From NCBI GenBank assembly GCA_030704615.1, contig CM060732.1, positions 36,065,053-36,129,052 of the forward strand: 64,000 nt of DNA, in the 5' to 3' direction. A program made the position numbers and the translations under genes. The notes below the pieces were generated by a model that worked only from the letters and a program-made list of their open reading frames with translations, was not told the DNA's origin and ran no database searches. Source of the stretch: Takakia lepidozioides. Lineage: Eukaryota > Streptophyta > Takakiopsida > Takakiales > Takakiaceae. Numbering within the stretch: the first letter of the stretch is position 1; each line of letters starts with the position of its first letter. Of this stretch, positions 35,379 to 45,336 are shown in pieces.

Positions 35379-35735
35379 CAGCCCTAAAAATGGAGGGCTC
35401 GGATGGGTTATGGGAATGGACGGTGACGATCTTGTGCCGTCAGCGGACTGGATGGCAGGGGACTGGCGGGCAGACTGGCAGACTGCTAGGCAGCGGACTG
35501 GCCAGCAGCGGACTGGCGGGCAGACTGGCGGACTGGCAGACTGGCCAGCAACGGACTGACATACTGGAGGGCAGCGGACTCATGGGCGGGGGATTGGCCG
35601 CGCCCGCGGCTGGGCGACCGCGCGCAGCGGCGGGCGGGGCGGGCGGGGTGCTGGGGAGCCGGGCGTCCGTGCGCGGGACCCACCGGCCACATCGCACGTG
35701 CCCATTGAAGACCCTATTATCTTAAAATGAGAGGC
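35379..35735 (-). repeat. Right terminal inverted repeat of the MULE
   Basis: About 357 bp, the inverse of 25523-25832. It is longer than the left end because of extra GCAGACTGGCGGACTGG-type units in the middle. The outer part ends CTTAAAATGAGAGGC at 35735, and the flank CATAAATTA at 35736-35744 is the decayed right target-site copy. Confidence 0.85.
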
Positions 35736-35741
35736 CATAAA

Positions 35742-35870
35742 TTATGGTGTCTCTTCACCACAAGGGCTACTGCCTTCCAACTGAAAGGTGGACACCTTCG
35801 TGATACACCAGACCGTGGTTTGAACCCACAACCACATCCAACGTGGTATGTGCCCCTTACTCTCACTTTC
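35742..35870 (-). repeat. SINE-like dispersed repeat with tRNA B-box, copy B
   Basis: On the minus strand this reads ATGTGGTTGTGGGTTCAAAC, GGTGTCCACCTTT, GGAAGGCAGTAGCCCTT and GACACCAT, in the same order as 23560-23690. Similarity stops within about 10 bp of the MULE right end. Confidence 0.55.
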
Positions 35871-36090
35871 CTCTTATGTTTTGCCAAAGCAGAGAGCCCA
35901 TCGCCGTTTTAGGCTTGTTTTTATTTTTGAAAACATGGTTTTTTAGCCTTGACTAATTTGAGAGGTTTTCAGATTTTTGTGGAGTGTTTAATCCACACAT
36001 TCCTATTCTGTAGTAGGAATGACATGTCCATGCAGAAAATGAGGGACAAATGTTAGGTTGAGCATGGGGTGCTTTGTATGTGTTTCTTGA

Positions 36091-36109
36091 GGGGGGGGGG
36101 GGGGGGGGG
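36091..36109 (+). repeat. Homopolymer run of 19 G
   Basis: Nineteen consecutive G directly follow TTTCTTGA and precede TAAACTACC in an otherwise AT-rich stretch. The exact length may be a sequencing or assembly estimate. Confidence 0.85.
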
Positions 36110-38859
36110 TAAACTACCTTCATTACAAAGATTTAAAATTTGGGATTTGGCCTCCACAAGATGCTATGAAATATTGCTCAAATTGAAATTAAGTTATGCC
36201 CACATCCAATGGTAGAAATTGTAAAAATTGACCCCCCAGTGGCCTGAAATGTTGTTCAATCAGAGATGGCCATGTAGCAGTCAAACTCTGCGTGGCCCTC
36301 CATATCCGACCCTGCGGTTTTTGGAGATTTCTGGATGTGGCATACTTTCTTCAAATGGCCTGTTGCCAATTGGAAACAACCTGCCATGTCGTCAGATCAT
36401 TTATTGCTGAAGAAACGACCTAAAAATTTTTAGATCTGCAAAAGTTACGTTAATCCCTAAAGGACGAGCTCGTTTTTGGTGGGCCCATTCCAAAACGGAA
36501 CATGCCCTCATGTTTGAGGGCATATCCGACATTTAACAAACATCCAAGGGGATGAACCGTATGAAAGTAATCCTACCTACTTCAGGAACCTACTGTAAGA
36601 ATTTCAGTTGATTTCACCGTATCATTACGAAGATTATAACAAAAATGCAAGCTGTAAATGTTTACTGTGCTCTAGTTTTGGAGTGAAAAAATGGTTTGAC
36701 CAAACAATTGGCCTGGCAAAATGAATTTTCATTGATACAACATACCCAGATTCTAATTGCCTAGCATGTACACCTTGGGCCAAAATTCCAAAACCAAATT
36801 CCAAAACCACATGAGGGTTGCTTTGTATGGGAAAATAGGTGGGTAAAAAAGACGATCCATTACAATTGACCCCAAATTTGCCTCAAATATGTCCAAATTT
36901 TCACCACAAGGTGAATTCCTCTTGTCATATTGTTCCTTGTGTGGAAACTCACTACCGTAAAATTTTTGGAAACATTCTAACCTATCTACATGCATAGATG
37001 AATTTTCTAAACTATCTACATGCAAAATGAATTTTCATGTTACAGGCCACCCATATCCTGCCACGCCCGTAGATCACAGCTGCTGGAGGGCCCTGAATTG
37101 GGTACACTAAAAAAATTATTGACGGTAGTGCTTTTATTATTTTAGGGTGCCATAAAGACAGCAGCAGCACGACATCACGGTGCACAACTTTCATTCAGAA
37201 AGTTGTTTCATCCGAGGTCATCCAACGATTTGCCATCGTGGCAAATCGCTTTCTGATTTCGTACGCGACCCGAAACGGGTCGCCTCGTCCATTAGGGGTT
37301 AATATATCATGTTCTATGAAACCCGAAACGGGTCCCATAGGAAGTTAAGGGTTAAGAATAAAAATAAAATAAAATCTAAGTTTTTCTTTTTTTCCCCCCC
37401 CAATCTAAGTCTGTTGCATTGTGGCATTATCATATATGGTGTCATGTATGAGCTTCACACATAGTCATACATACATGGAAATATATGAGATAATGTCTTT
37501 TTACTTGTTCAATTTCTCGTGCCATATAAACACGGCTCTGATCTTTGCTAGTTTGCTCGTTGTGCACTTTGCACTCTTATATCTGCTTCATCTATGTCGT
37601 CGCTCTTGGATATTTAGTTACGGGGTGGTCTGGAAGCCTTTCTGATCCCCACCTTGATTTGTTTTTTAAATTCAAAGAAATGGGAACAGACAGACCTTTT
37701 GAACCAAATTAAAGACAATAACCAAACAATAATAATAATAACCCTGGAAAAAACCATGCAAACAAAGGGGCACCAGAAAAGATAAATTATATCATTTTTG
37801 GTTATTACAGACTTTCTAAAACAATTAGCATTAAAAATGGCATTTAAAAAGTAATTTAAATGCTTCCATACACATACTCTTATAATACATGGGAGATACA
37901 TGTACATGAGTGTCCTCTCTTTTGTCATATATACATGCAAAATCATATAGTTTGCCCTGGATAGATGTTCTCTCTATAAACAATAAACTACCATAGATGT
38001 TAAGAAAATTTTACGCCCCCTACTTGTGCACACTAGCAAATGTTAAGTGCACCATAAAGGCTACGACATAGGCCCAAGCTAGCTTGAGATAAGCTCAGTA
38101 ATTAAGCTCTAGATAAGTTAGGATAAGATTACACCCGAAAACATAACCAATCATAGGATCATAAGGTAATCATAAGGTAATACTAACGTGATTAGAAACA
38201 AATACAATACAACAACATATATTTTTAACATTTTTAGACTTGAGATGGAGGTTGTTTTTTAGAGAGAGGATCACCTATGTGCTAGTTGTACCTGCAACGA
38301 ATGTTTTGCAAATATATGGTATTGAGATTATGACTCCAACTACTCGAGTAAGAGAATTGGATGCTGTGTAAGTGTAAATGTTAATATGCTTTATTACAAC
38401 CTCCCTAAGTGTTAATGTGTTAACCTTGTCTAATTTTTTTATTTTTTATTTTTCTCCCCACCCTTAACATTTATCTAGGGCAGACTGTACATACAGGAAG
38501 CTAGGGGCGACCATCATAAAGGTAGAAGGAGAGAGGAGACCCCAGAGGTAGCGCAAATAAGACCCTCTTCCTATCCACGTATGCCTCTTTTTGAGGGTAG
38601 GCCCTATCAAACAGGATCTATCTATATGGTGACTATTTGACCAATTTCAATTTTGCATCCTAAGGCTCTTGTAGCAAAACAGTAGTGATCTTACAAAAAC
38701 GTAAGATCACTAGTCAGATTGGAGATTGCGCCATGTAAGGCGATTAATTATACACAGCGCAACTCTGGGGGAAGGTGTCACAATATTCTTAGGCTGGGTG
38801 TGATTAGCCAATAGACTTACCCAAAGAAAAGTGAACCATCTGACTTTTGTTTTATACTC

Positions 38860-39150
38860 AATTTATCCTAGGTAGATGAGCTCTATTGAAAATTGTTCTA
38901 ACTACAAAATGAAGGGGCGCATAAAAAGCTTTCCAATGGTATCTTTTATTTCGTAAAATGGTTACAACCCAAGGCGCAATTTAGAAAGTGCACCTATTAT
39001 GGTAACTTGTGAAAAATTCAAATTACTCCGAGTAGATGAGGTCTGTTGAAAATTGTTCTAACTACAAAAAGATGGGGCAGATGAAGAGCTTTCCAATGAT
39101 ATCTTTATCTTCTAAAATGGTTATAATCCCAAGACAAAGCGCACCACAAT
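38860..39150. repeat. Two-copy direct repeat with 160-bp period
   Basis: GTAGATGAG, TTGAAAATTGTTCTAACTAC, GAGCTTTCCAATG or AAGCTTTCCAATG, TATCTTT and AAAATGGTTA occur in order from 38872 and again from 39032. The copies are clearly diverged and show no coding frame. Confidence 0.7.
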
Positions 39151-39259
39151 AGGAACATGATGCACCAAAATAGGATCAAGATTTCCTCTACTTCTGATTA
39201 TTTTTAACCTATAAAAAAAAACATAATTACATTAAACTTTCAACTAAAGAAACATGTCC

Positions 39260-39420
39260 TGTTCTATGGTATTACATAAGTTTTTTTTAATTTTTTTAAT
39301 TTTTTTATTTAATAATATAAAGGAAACCTGGGAGCGACTCCTCACAATTCAGGCCCTTGAGGAGGGTGAGGAGGGGGAAAAATTAATACCCTTTCAGATA
39401 ATTCATTAGGCACACATGTG
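39260..39420 (-). mobile_element. tRNA-derived SINE, 3' fragment
   Basis: GGGAGCGACTCCTCACAATT, CAGGCCCTTGAGGAGGGTGAG and CCTTTCA resemble the 3' body of the SINE at 980-1212 (GGGAGCGACAGCTCGCAAAT, CAGGCCCCTTAG). The T-rich stretch on its left matches an A tail on the minus strand. The tRNA-like head is missing or too diverged. Confidence 0.45.
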
Positions 39421-39554
39421 GGAAACGTCACCACCAGACCAACCGGTCACGAACAATCCACACTGTTAGAGGACTGTCGGGGACTTAGACACTTATACGG
39501 GATCTGTAGGGTACCCTTAATTTTTGCACAGACTGAGACCAACAGGAGCCTTAG

Positions 39555-39690
39555 GGGTGACAGCAGACACAGCCGACACAGCCCGTCACAGTCATCACAG
39601 CCGACACAGCCATCACAGCCAAACACAGTCGCACAGCCAGTCACAGCCCGTCACAGTTTCACACAGCCAGTCACAGCTTGACACAACTGT
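39555..39690 (+). repeat. CACAGCC-type low-complexity array
   Basis: Variants of GACACAGCC, TCACAGCC and AGTCACAGC repeat with irregular spacing of 7 to 12 bp. The 87-codon open frame across it (39418-39681) reflects the repeat and is not called. Confidence 0.6.
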
Positions 39691-40196
39691 CACGATCATA
39701 GGGAACAGAGAGCAGGACAGGGAACGACTGTGGGGAACAACACATGCGAAGGGAACATGTTAGTTCACAGACGACGGTTAGTGAGAGAAACGGTTAGAAC
39801 CACGGGTAGGAAGATAAAGGGAGAAGGGAGATCATTTTAGGGGGACTTCTTGGTCATGGAGGAGAGGGGATCGGGCAGAGATTAAGAACGGAAGTGAAGA
39901 TAGAGAGATGATGAGTAGATGCTTGTTATATGCAAGGCTGTAATGATATTGTAGAGCAGATTAGAGACACAATGGCTTCGGCCTGATACCTGATAAATCA
40001 TAATCAGATACTTTTACGATACAATCACACTGTGTAGAGAGATCTGAGTGAAGCTGTGGAATGAATGGATGAGTTGATGGAATCCAATAGATTGATAAAG
40101 CAAACTAATACTTAATTATAAATGGTAAGGTAGCTAACATGAATGCCAAAAGGGAAACAAATAGGAATCACCCCCATGATACACTAGCTGTAGGTC

Positions 40197-40892
40197 ATGA
40201 CTGATTGTTCTGCGCGGGCTGAGTACTTAGAGATTTCCAACTCTTCTATCTTGGAGTTTCCGCCTCGAATAGCGAAGGGATGGGTGAGTAAATGCAGCGC
40301 GACATTTGGCGACCATACTGGGGAGTTGAGTCATGAACAACCAGATGTGACAGGCATCTGGTGGGATCATGGTGGTTGGACCATTAAAGAATTTGAAGTG
40401 AATCAAATTCCCTGTGGAACGAAGGAAAAAAGATTGTCCAAACAATTCTTTCAAAGGTTCTTGGAATTGCCAGACGGTTGTAAAGAAAATATTCTTAAGC
40501 GAGTGCATGATGCTGATCCGGAATGGGGTCTGGAGAAAGGAGTGATAAAGATTTATCAGGTAGCCTGTAGAGGAAGAGCACGTTGGTTACCAACATTGGT
40601 TTATATGATAGCATTGCTATCCATTAAGCGAGTAGAGTTTGAAGGTTGGGAAGAAAGAAAGGCGAATGTTTATACTCATATGCATGAAGAGCTTGTACTG
40701 GTAAAGAATTGGATTCCAAAGGATATTTTGTGGATCAAACTCACACCAAGAACAGCTTTTCAGACTTGTTTGCCATATGGTTATATGGTAACGGAGACTT
40801 CAAGTATAGCCAAGGGTGCATTGAAGCTTGAAAGAAACCCAGGCATATACGAGAGATATTACAAAAGAGAGTTTTGGTTATTGCCACATTAA
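40197..40892 (+). CDS. Unidentified 231-codon ORF upstream of the gypsy gag
   Basis: A complete ATG-to-TAA frame of 231 codons, long for this AT-rich area. The product is soluble with no membrane helix or signal peptide, and is rich in Trp and charged residues (GIWWDHGGWTIKEFEV, KENILKRVHDADPEWGLEKG, HEELVLVKNWIPKDILW). I do not recognise a family. It ends 21 bp before the ATG of the gag frame on the same strand, so it is probably part of, or carried with, the retroelement. It could instead be a host fragment. It has no frameshift or premature stop, whereas the adjacent gag has three nonsense codons. Confidence 0.45.
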   Translation: MTDCSARAEYLEISNSSILEFPPRIAKGWVSKCSATFGDHTGELSHEQPDVTGIWWDHGGWTIKEFEVNQIPCGTKEKRLSKQFFQRFLELPDGCKENILKRVHDADPEWGLEKGVIKIYQVACRGRARWLPTLVYMIALLSIKRVEFEGWEERKANVYTHMHEELVLVKNWIPKDILWIKLTPRTAFQTCLPYGYMVTETSSIAKGALKLERNPGIYERYYKREFWLLPH

Positions 40893-40913
40893 AAGAAATG
40901 AAAGACATGGGAC

Positions 40914-43355
40914 ATGAGTGATGAAAGAGAAGCTAGACGCCAGAGATATTCAGCAAAAAGATAAAGCTATCTGAAAGCTAATTATCCATATCTTTGGGAG
41001 AGAGGAATAGACATAGGGGAATCATCTGGACCTCTCACACCATTAAGATCAAAGAGTACATCACCTATACCGGAAGAACTAGAGTTGGATGCCACTCCTT
41101 CTGTTTCTTTGTAAGAAAGATTAAGGGAATTGGTACAGGAAGAAGATCAATCACGAGGTGAAAGATCTGAGGTACATCCTTGGATAAAAGATTTGACAGA
41201 AATCTTTGATAAGAGTTGGCATGGAACACCAAAAGCAGGAACTCCAGTTTCTGAAGCAGAAAGTGAAGAAGGAGAAGAGGATGTGGCAGAGCCAACGGAG
41301 AGTTCAGACTCTCCAACACCATTACAGTTGAGTTACATGAGTGAAGAAGAAACCCAAGGGTAGAACTTGGAGGATGAAAACAGAGAGAAGAAATTGGAAG
41401 AGGAAGAATATGAAGAAGTAGACCCAACAGCTGAGGTTGAGACTACAACCAGGACATCCCAACCCGTTGGACCTGGATCAAGTGGAGCACTTGGATCACA
41501 GGCCAACGAAGGTGTCGGCTCAGGGGGATCAGGTGCGCTGCCTGGATCTGGCTCTGGGGGGACAGGGAGTGTGGGAAGTAGTGCAATTGAAGCTGGGAAT
41601 ACTGTGAATATCGTGGGGCCAGAAGCAGGGAGTGCTCAAGGGCCACCACTTGGTGGAAGATCCACCACAAAAACAACAGGTCCAGAAGGACCAGCACCAG
41701 CAAGGGTGCCAGCACCTGTCAGTGGGCAGAAGGTAGGGCCACAGATGGCGTTACAACCAACACGGGCAAAACCACCCTTTCCAATATATTCAGGAAAAGG
41801 GGATCCCGATGTACACATTAGCCAATTTGAGCACATGTGTATAGTGAACAATGAGAATAGCGATGATGCCAAGATGAGACTGTTTCCTTGTTCACTTATC
41901 AAGAAAGCAAGTGAATGGTATGCAAGATTCTCTGATAATCATTTCCTAATCTGGAATGGCTTAAATACAGCATTTCGAAATAGGTTCAGGACAAGTAAAA
42001 CTGAGGATGAAGTGTATGGAAGTTTACAACAGCTGAAGCAGAAGAAGCATGAAACTGTTGAAGAGTATATGGAGAAGATGGAATTGATGATGAAAAAGCT
42101 GGCTGCAGTACCAGCACCCGGTTTACAGAAGACTTGGTTTGTGAGTGGACTAAGACCAGAGTTGCAAAAGAAAGTGGATATGTTACCCCATAATACAGTG
42201 GAGGAGGCATTTGAAACTGCAAACAGAATTGAGCAATTGGGAATGCTCAGGAGAGAGAAAAAGGAAGATGAGGACTCTGAGGATGAGTCAGATGAAGAAG
42301 AAGAGCAAGAACTAAAAAGAAAGAGTAAGAGAAAGGAGAAGTTGAAGAGGGATAACTATGAAAAAAAATTGGAAGAAATCTTGAAGAAGTATGCCACAGA
42401 GGCTGCAACACATTGGAGGAAGGGTGTATGGTGTGCAAAGTGCCAGAATGAAGGCCATACCACCACAGAATGCCACATGAAGGAGAAACACTGTACTATA
42501 TGTAAAATGGATAACCATTCTACTGAGAATTGTTACTACAACAGAAGGACAGCTGTAAGAGAACCTAGGCAAATAAGGGTGCATCAGGTGCAGCCCCAGC
42601 CAAGAAGAAACAATGATCAGGACCACTATGGTAGGTCTGGTGGTTATAACAATGGCATGGAAGGGAGAGGTAATTCAAGAGGGAATTACCAAGGAAATTC
42701 CAGAGGCAACTATCAGGGTAATCCAAGGGGGAATTACCAGCCCGGGAATCAGGATTATAGAAATAATCCAAGAACAGACCAAGGGCGAGGACCCAATGGT
42801 GAAGAGCTATGTTACTATTGTAATCAGCCAGGACATCGCAAGGCAGCCTGTTCATTCTGGATAAGACACCAGAATGAGATGAGAGCTCCTGTGAATGAGG
42901 GCCCAGTGGTGGCAGCTCACATGGTTAGGCCATGTGTTGTACCAGAAGTAAGTACAATGATAGTAACAAGAAGTAAAGCCAAACTAATACCTCCAGTAGA
43001 AGAGGAAGAAGATGATAATGGAAGTGGCAATGATATGCCTGAAGATGAAGAGACTTGGAAAGATGAGAAGGAACTGCACAAGGAAATGGCAGATACTATA
43101 AGGGAAATGCAAAAGAGTACTGATATTCCTGTGGCAGATTCCTCTGATTCGGATGGAGAAAAAGAAAGGAGTGAGGAAGAAAAGAAGAAAGAAGATGCAG
43201 ACATGCAAAGTAATGAAGAGACTTTGGCTGAAGTAATATGCCAGACCAAAGCAGAAATTACCATTGGACAGCTATTATCTGTGGCACCTTATTGTAGGCA
43301 CAGGCTGTATCAAGCAATCAATCGAATAACACTGTTCATCAACCAGCTAGCATAG
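40914..43355 (+). pseudogene. Ty3/gypsy-type Gag with three zinc knuckles, interrupted by stops
   Basis: One frame runs from the ATG at 40914 to a TAG at 43353-43355, interrupted only by TAA at 40962-40964, TAA at 41112-41114 and TAG at 41361-41363. The middle (about 41780-42240) is a typical retrotransposon Gag domain (PFPIYSGKGDPDVHISQFEH, KKASEWYARFSDN, FRNRFRTSKTEDEVYGSLQQ). Three CCHC knuckles follow: CAKCQNEGHTTTEC, CTICKMDNHSTENC and CYYCNQPGHRKAAC, with a Gly/Asn/Arg-rich linker between the second and third. The C-terminus is acidic. Gag packages the element RNA. The last codons overlap RNase H sequence on the other strand, so the natural Gag-Pol join has been lost. Confidence 0.85.
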
Positions 43356-45295
43356 TACACAGGTGAATCTATATTCCCTGTAACATTCTGGGCTAACACC
43401 GCTCCCAACGCTTCTCCTGATGCATCACAGTGAACATGGAATACTACATGCCAGTGAGGGTTAATCAGCACAGGTGTAGTTGTTACTGACAGTGTAAGTT
43501 CCTCAAACGCCTGTTGACATTCAGCTGTCTAGGCAAACACTGCATCTTTCTTCAGTAGTTTGCTCAATGGTGCTGCTATTTGTGCATACCTTTTGACAAA
43601 TCTCCTGTAATAACTGGTTTGCCCAAGGAATCTCCGTAGACTTTTAACATTCATTGGTGGTGGAGAGGCTTTAATGGACTCTGTCTTTCTGGGAGCCACA
43701 AGGAGTCCCTTCTTACACACAATGTGTCCCAGAAGCACCCCTGAGTTCACACAGAAAGTACACTTCTCTGGATTCAGGCCCAGACCTCTCATCCTGCATC
43801 TGGCCAAACATAACTCCAATTTATGCAAATGCTCATTCTTAGAGCTGTACACACTGAAATCATCCAAGAATACCTGCATGAAATCATCCAGATACTCATG
43901 AAAAGATTCACTTATCACTCTCTGAAAGGTCGCTGGTGCATTACAAAGTCCAAAGGGCATGACTTTGTATGCATAAGCCCCCCAGTCTGTGATGAAAGCT
44001 GTTTTCCCTTGGTCTTCTTCTGCCATTTGCACTTGATTATAACCACTGAAGCCATCTATGAATGAGTACATCTCATGGCCTGCCACAGTGTCTAATACTG
44101 CTTCTGTGAATGGCAAAGGGAAAGGATCTTTCTTCGTACAAGCATTCAGCTTCTTATAGTTCACACATACTCTTAGTTTGCCATTCTTCTTGGGAACTAT
44201 AACAATGGGTGACAACCAAGTTGTATACTCTATTGGGTATATAAACTTAGCCTCAGCCAACTTCTTTATCTCTTCTCCAACCTTCTGTGCGTAGTTGGGA
44301 TTCATTCTATACCCCGCCTGCTTGATTGATATTGACCCTGGTTCCAGTTCAATCTTATGCTGACAGACTTCAGGTGGTATCCCTTTTAGATCCTCATAGC
44401 TCTAAGCAAATACATCTCTGTATTTGATGAACAAGCTTTTAGCTTCTTCGAAGAATTCCGGCTCCAAATCAGCTCCTACTTTCACCATCCTCGGTTCCTC
44501 TTTAGTTCCCACATTCACTTCCCTCACCTGCTCATCAGCTGTGATTGTCCAACCAGTCACCACTTCATCCTGTAAGCTCACAGTGGCTGGTTCTTCTAGG
44601 ATTTCTATTTCTCCTTCTCTTTCTTCATAGAAATGTGATGGGTAAATGCTGGTTTCCTCTTCAGTTGGTGTTGCTATCACTACACCACAGCAGATACCTC
44701 TCAAACAACTTAGGCTTTCCAGCCGCATCTCTGCAACCTGCTCTCACTCTGGGTGTGCAGCAAATAGGGTAGCTTCCTGCTCCTCATCCAGTCCTCCTTT
44801 CCAGTCATACTCTCTGACTCCTCGAGGTCTTCTTGTAGCAGGTAATCTACTAGATTTCTTTGTGGTAATTTGTATCTCGTGTATCCCATTATACACGGTT
44901 AATAACTGAGAATTCCAGTCATGGAATACCCTGGCCTGTTTCAGCCACGGACGTCCCAATAATAAGGAGTAAGCCTCCATGACTTCATCCATTTTCAACA
45001 CAGTTACTGTGATCATAAAGATCATCTTCTGTATCTGTATCTTAACTCCTCTTATTAATCCCAATGGCTGTACACTTCTTTGATCTGCCATTGTTACTGT
45101 AAATGGGGCTGGTTTCATGTTAGTTAGACCAAGCTTCTTCCTTAATTGGTCTGTCATGATATTTACTCCAGAACCACCATCTATCAGTACATCAGTTAGT
45201 TCTGTGCTTCCAATTCTCAATTGGATTACTGGCATAGAATCATCAAAGTCCATGACTGTTTCTCGCCCTTCCGGCTTCACATTATAACTGGTCAC
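43345..45295 (-). pseudogene. Ty3/gypsy-type Pol: aspartic protease, reverse transcriptase and start of RNase H
   Basis: On the minus strand one frame holds, in order, protease (VLIDGGSGVNIMTDQLRKKL), a linker, RT and the beginning of RNase H (VHCDASGEALGAVLAQ). The RT shows WLSPIVIVPKKNGKLRVCV, YSFIDGFSGYNQVQMAEED, MPFGLCNAPATFQR and the active-site FLDD. The frame is broken by TGA at 44744-44746, TAG at 44402-44404 and TAG at 43529-43531, with no frameshift between them. It stops abruptly within RNase H at about 43345, where it meets the 3' end of gag lying on the plus strand. Integrase and LTRs were not found. The FLDD box and protease style resemble plant Ty3/gypsy (Metaviridae) lineages. 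The tail-to-tail arrangement with gag implies an inversion or two nested copies. Confidence 0.88.
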
Positions 45296-45336
45296 CTTGC
45301 TGTTCAGGTCTGTGTTTCCTGTCTCTTGGCGGTCAA

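Larger units (their letters stand above)
25523..35735. mobile_element. 10.2-kb Mutator-like transposon with Ulp1-like protease and transposase genes
   Basis: Both ends begin GCCTCTCATTTTAAGATAAT in inverted orientation, and about 90 terminal bases are almost identical. The flanks CGTAAATTC and CATAAATTA agree at seven of nine positions, fitting a decayed 9-bp MULE target duplication. Inside are, from left: a zinc-finger gene (-, 26473-28018), a Ulp1/C48-like gene (+, 29450-31074) and a multi-exon MULE transposase gene with a SWIM finger (-, 31892-35233). MULEs that carry Ulp1-like proteases are known in seed plants (Kaonashi elements). Every gene here carries at least one disabling change, so this copy is probably not autonomous now. 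Confidence 0.82.
35871..39255. other. AT-rich gene-free stretch right of the MULE
   Basis: No exon, RNA gene or complete transposon was found. Local structures are a run of 19 G at 36091-36109, two copies of the palindrome CCCGAAACGGG near 37268 and 37320, and a two-copy direct repeat at 38860-39150. Confidence 0.45.
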
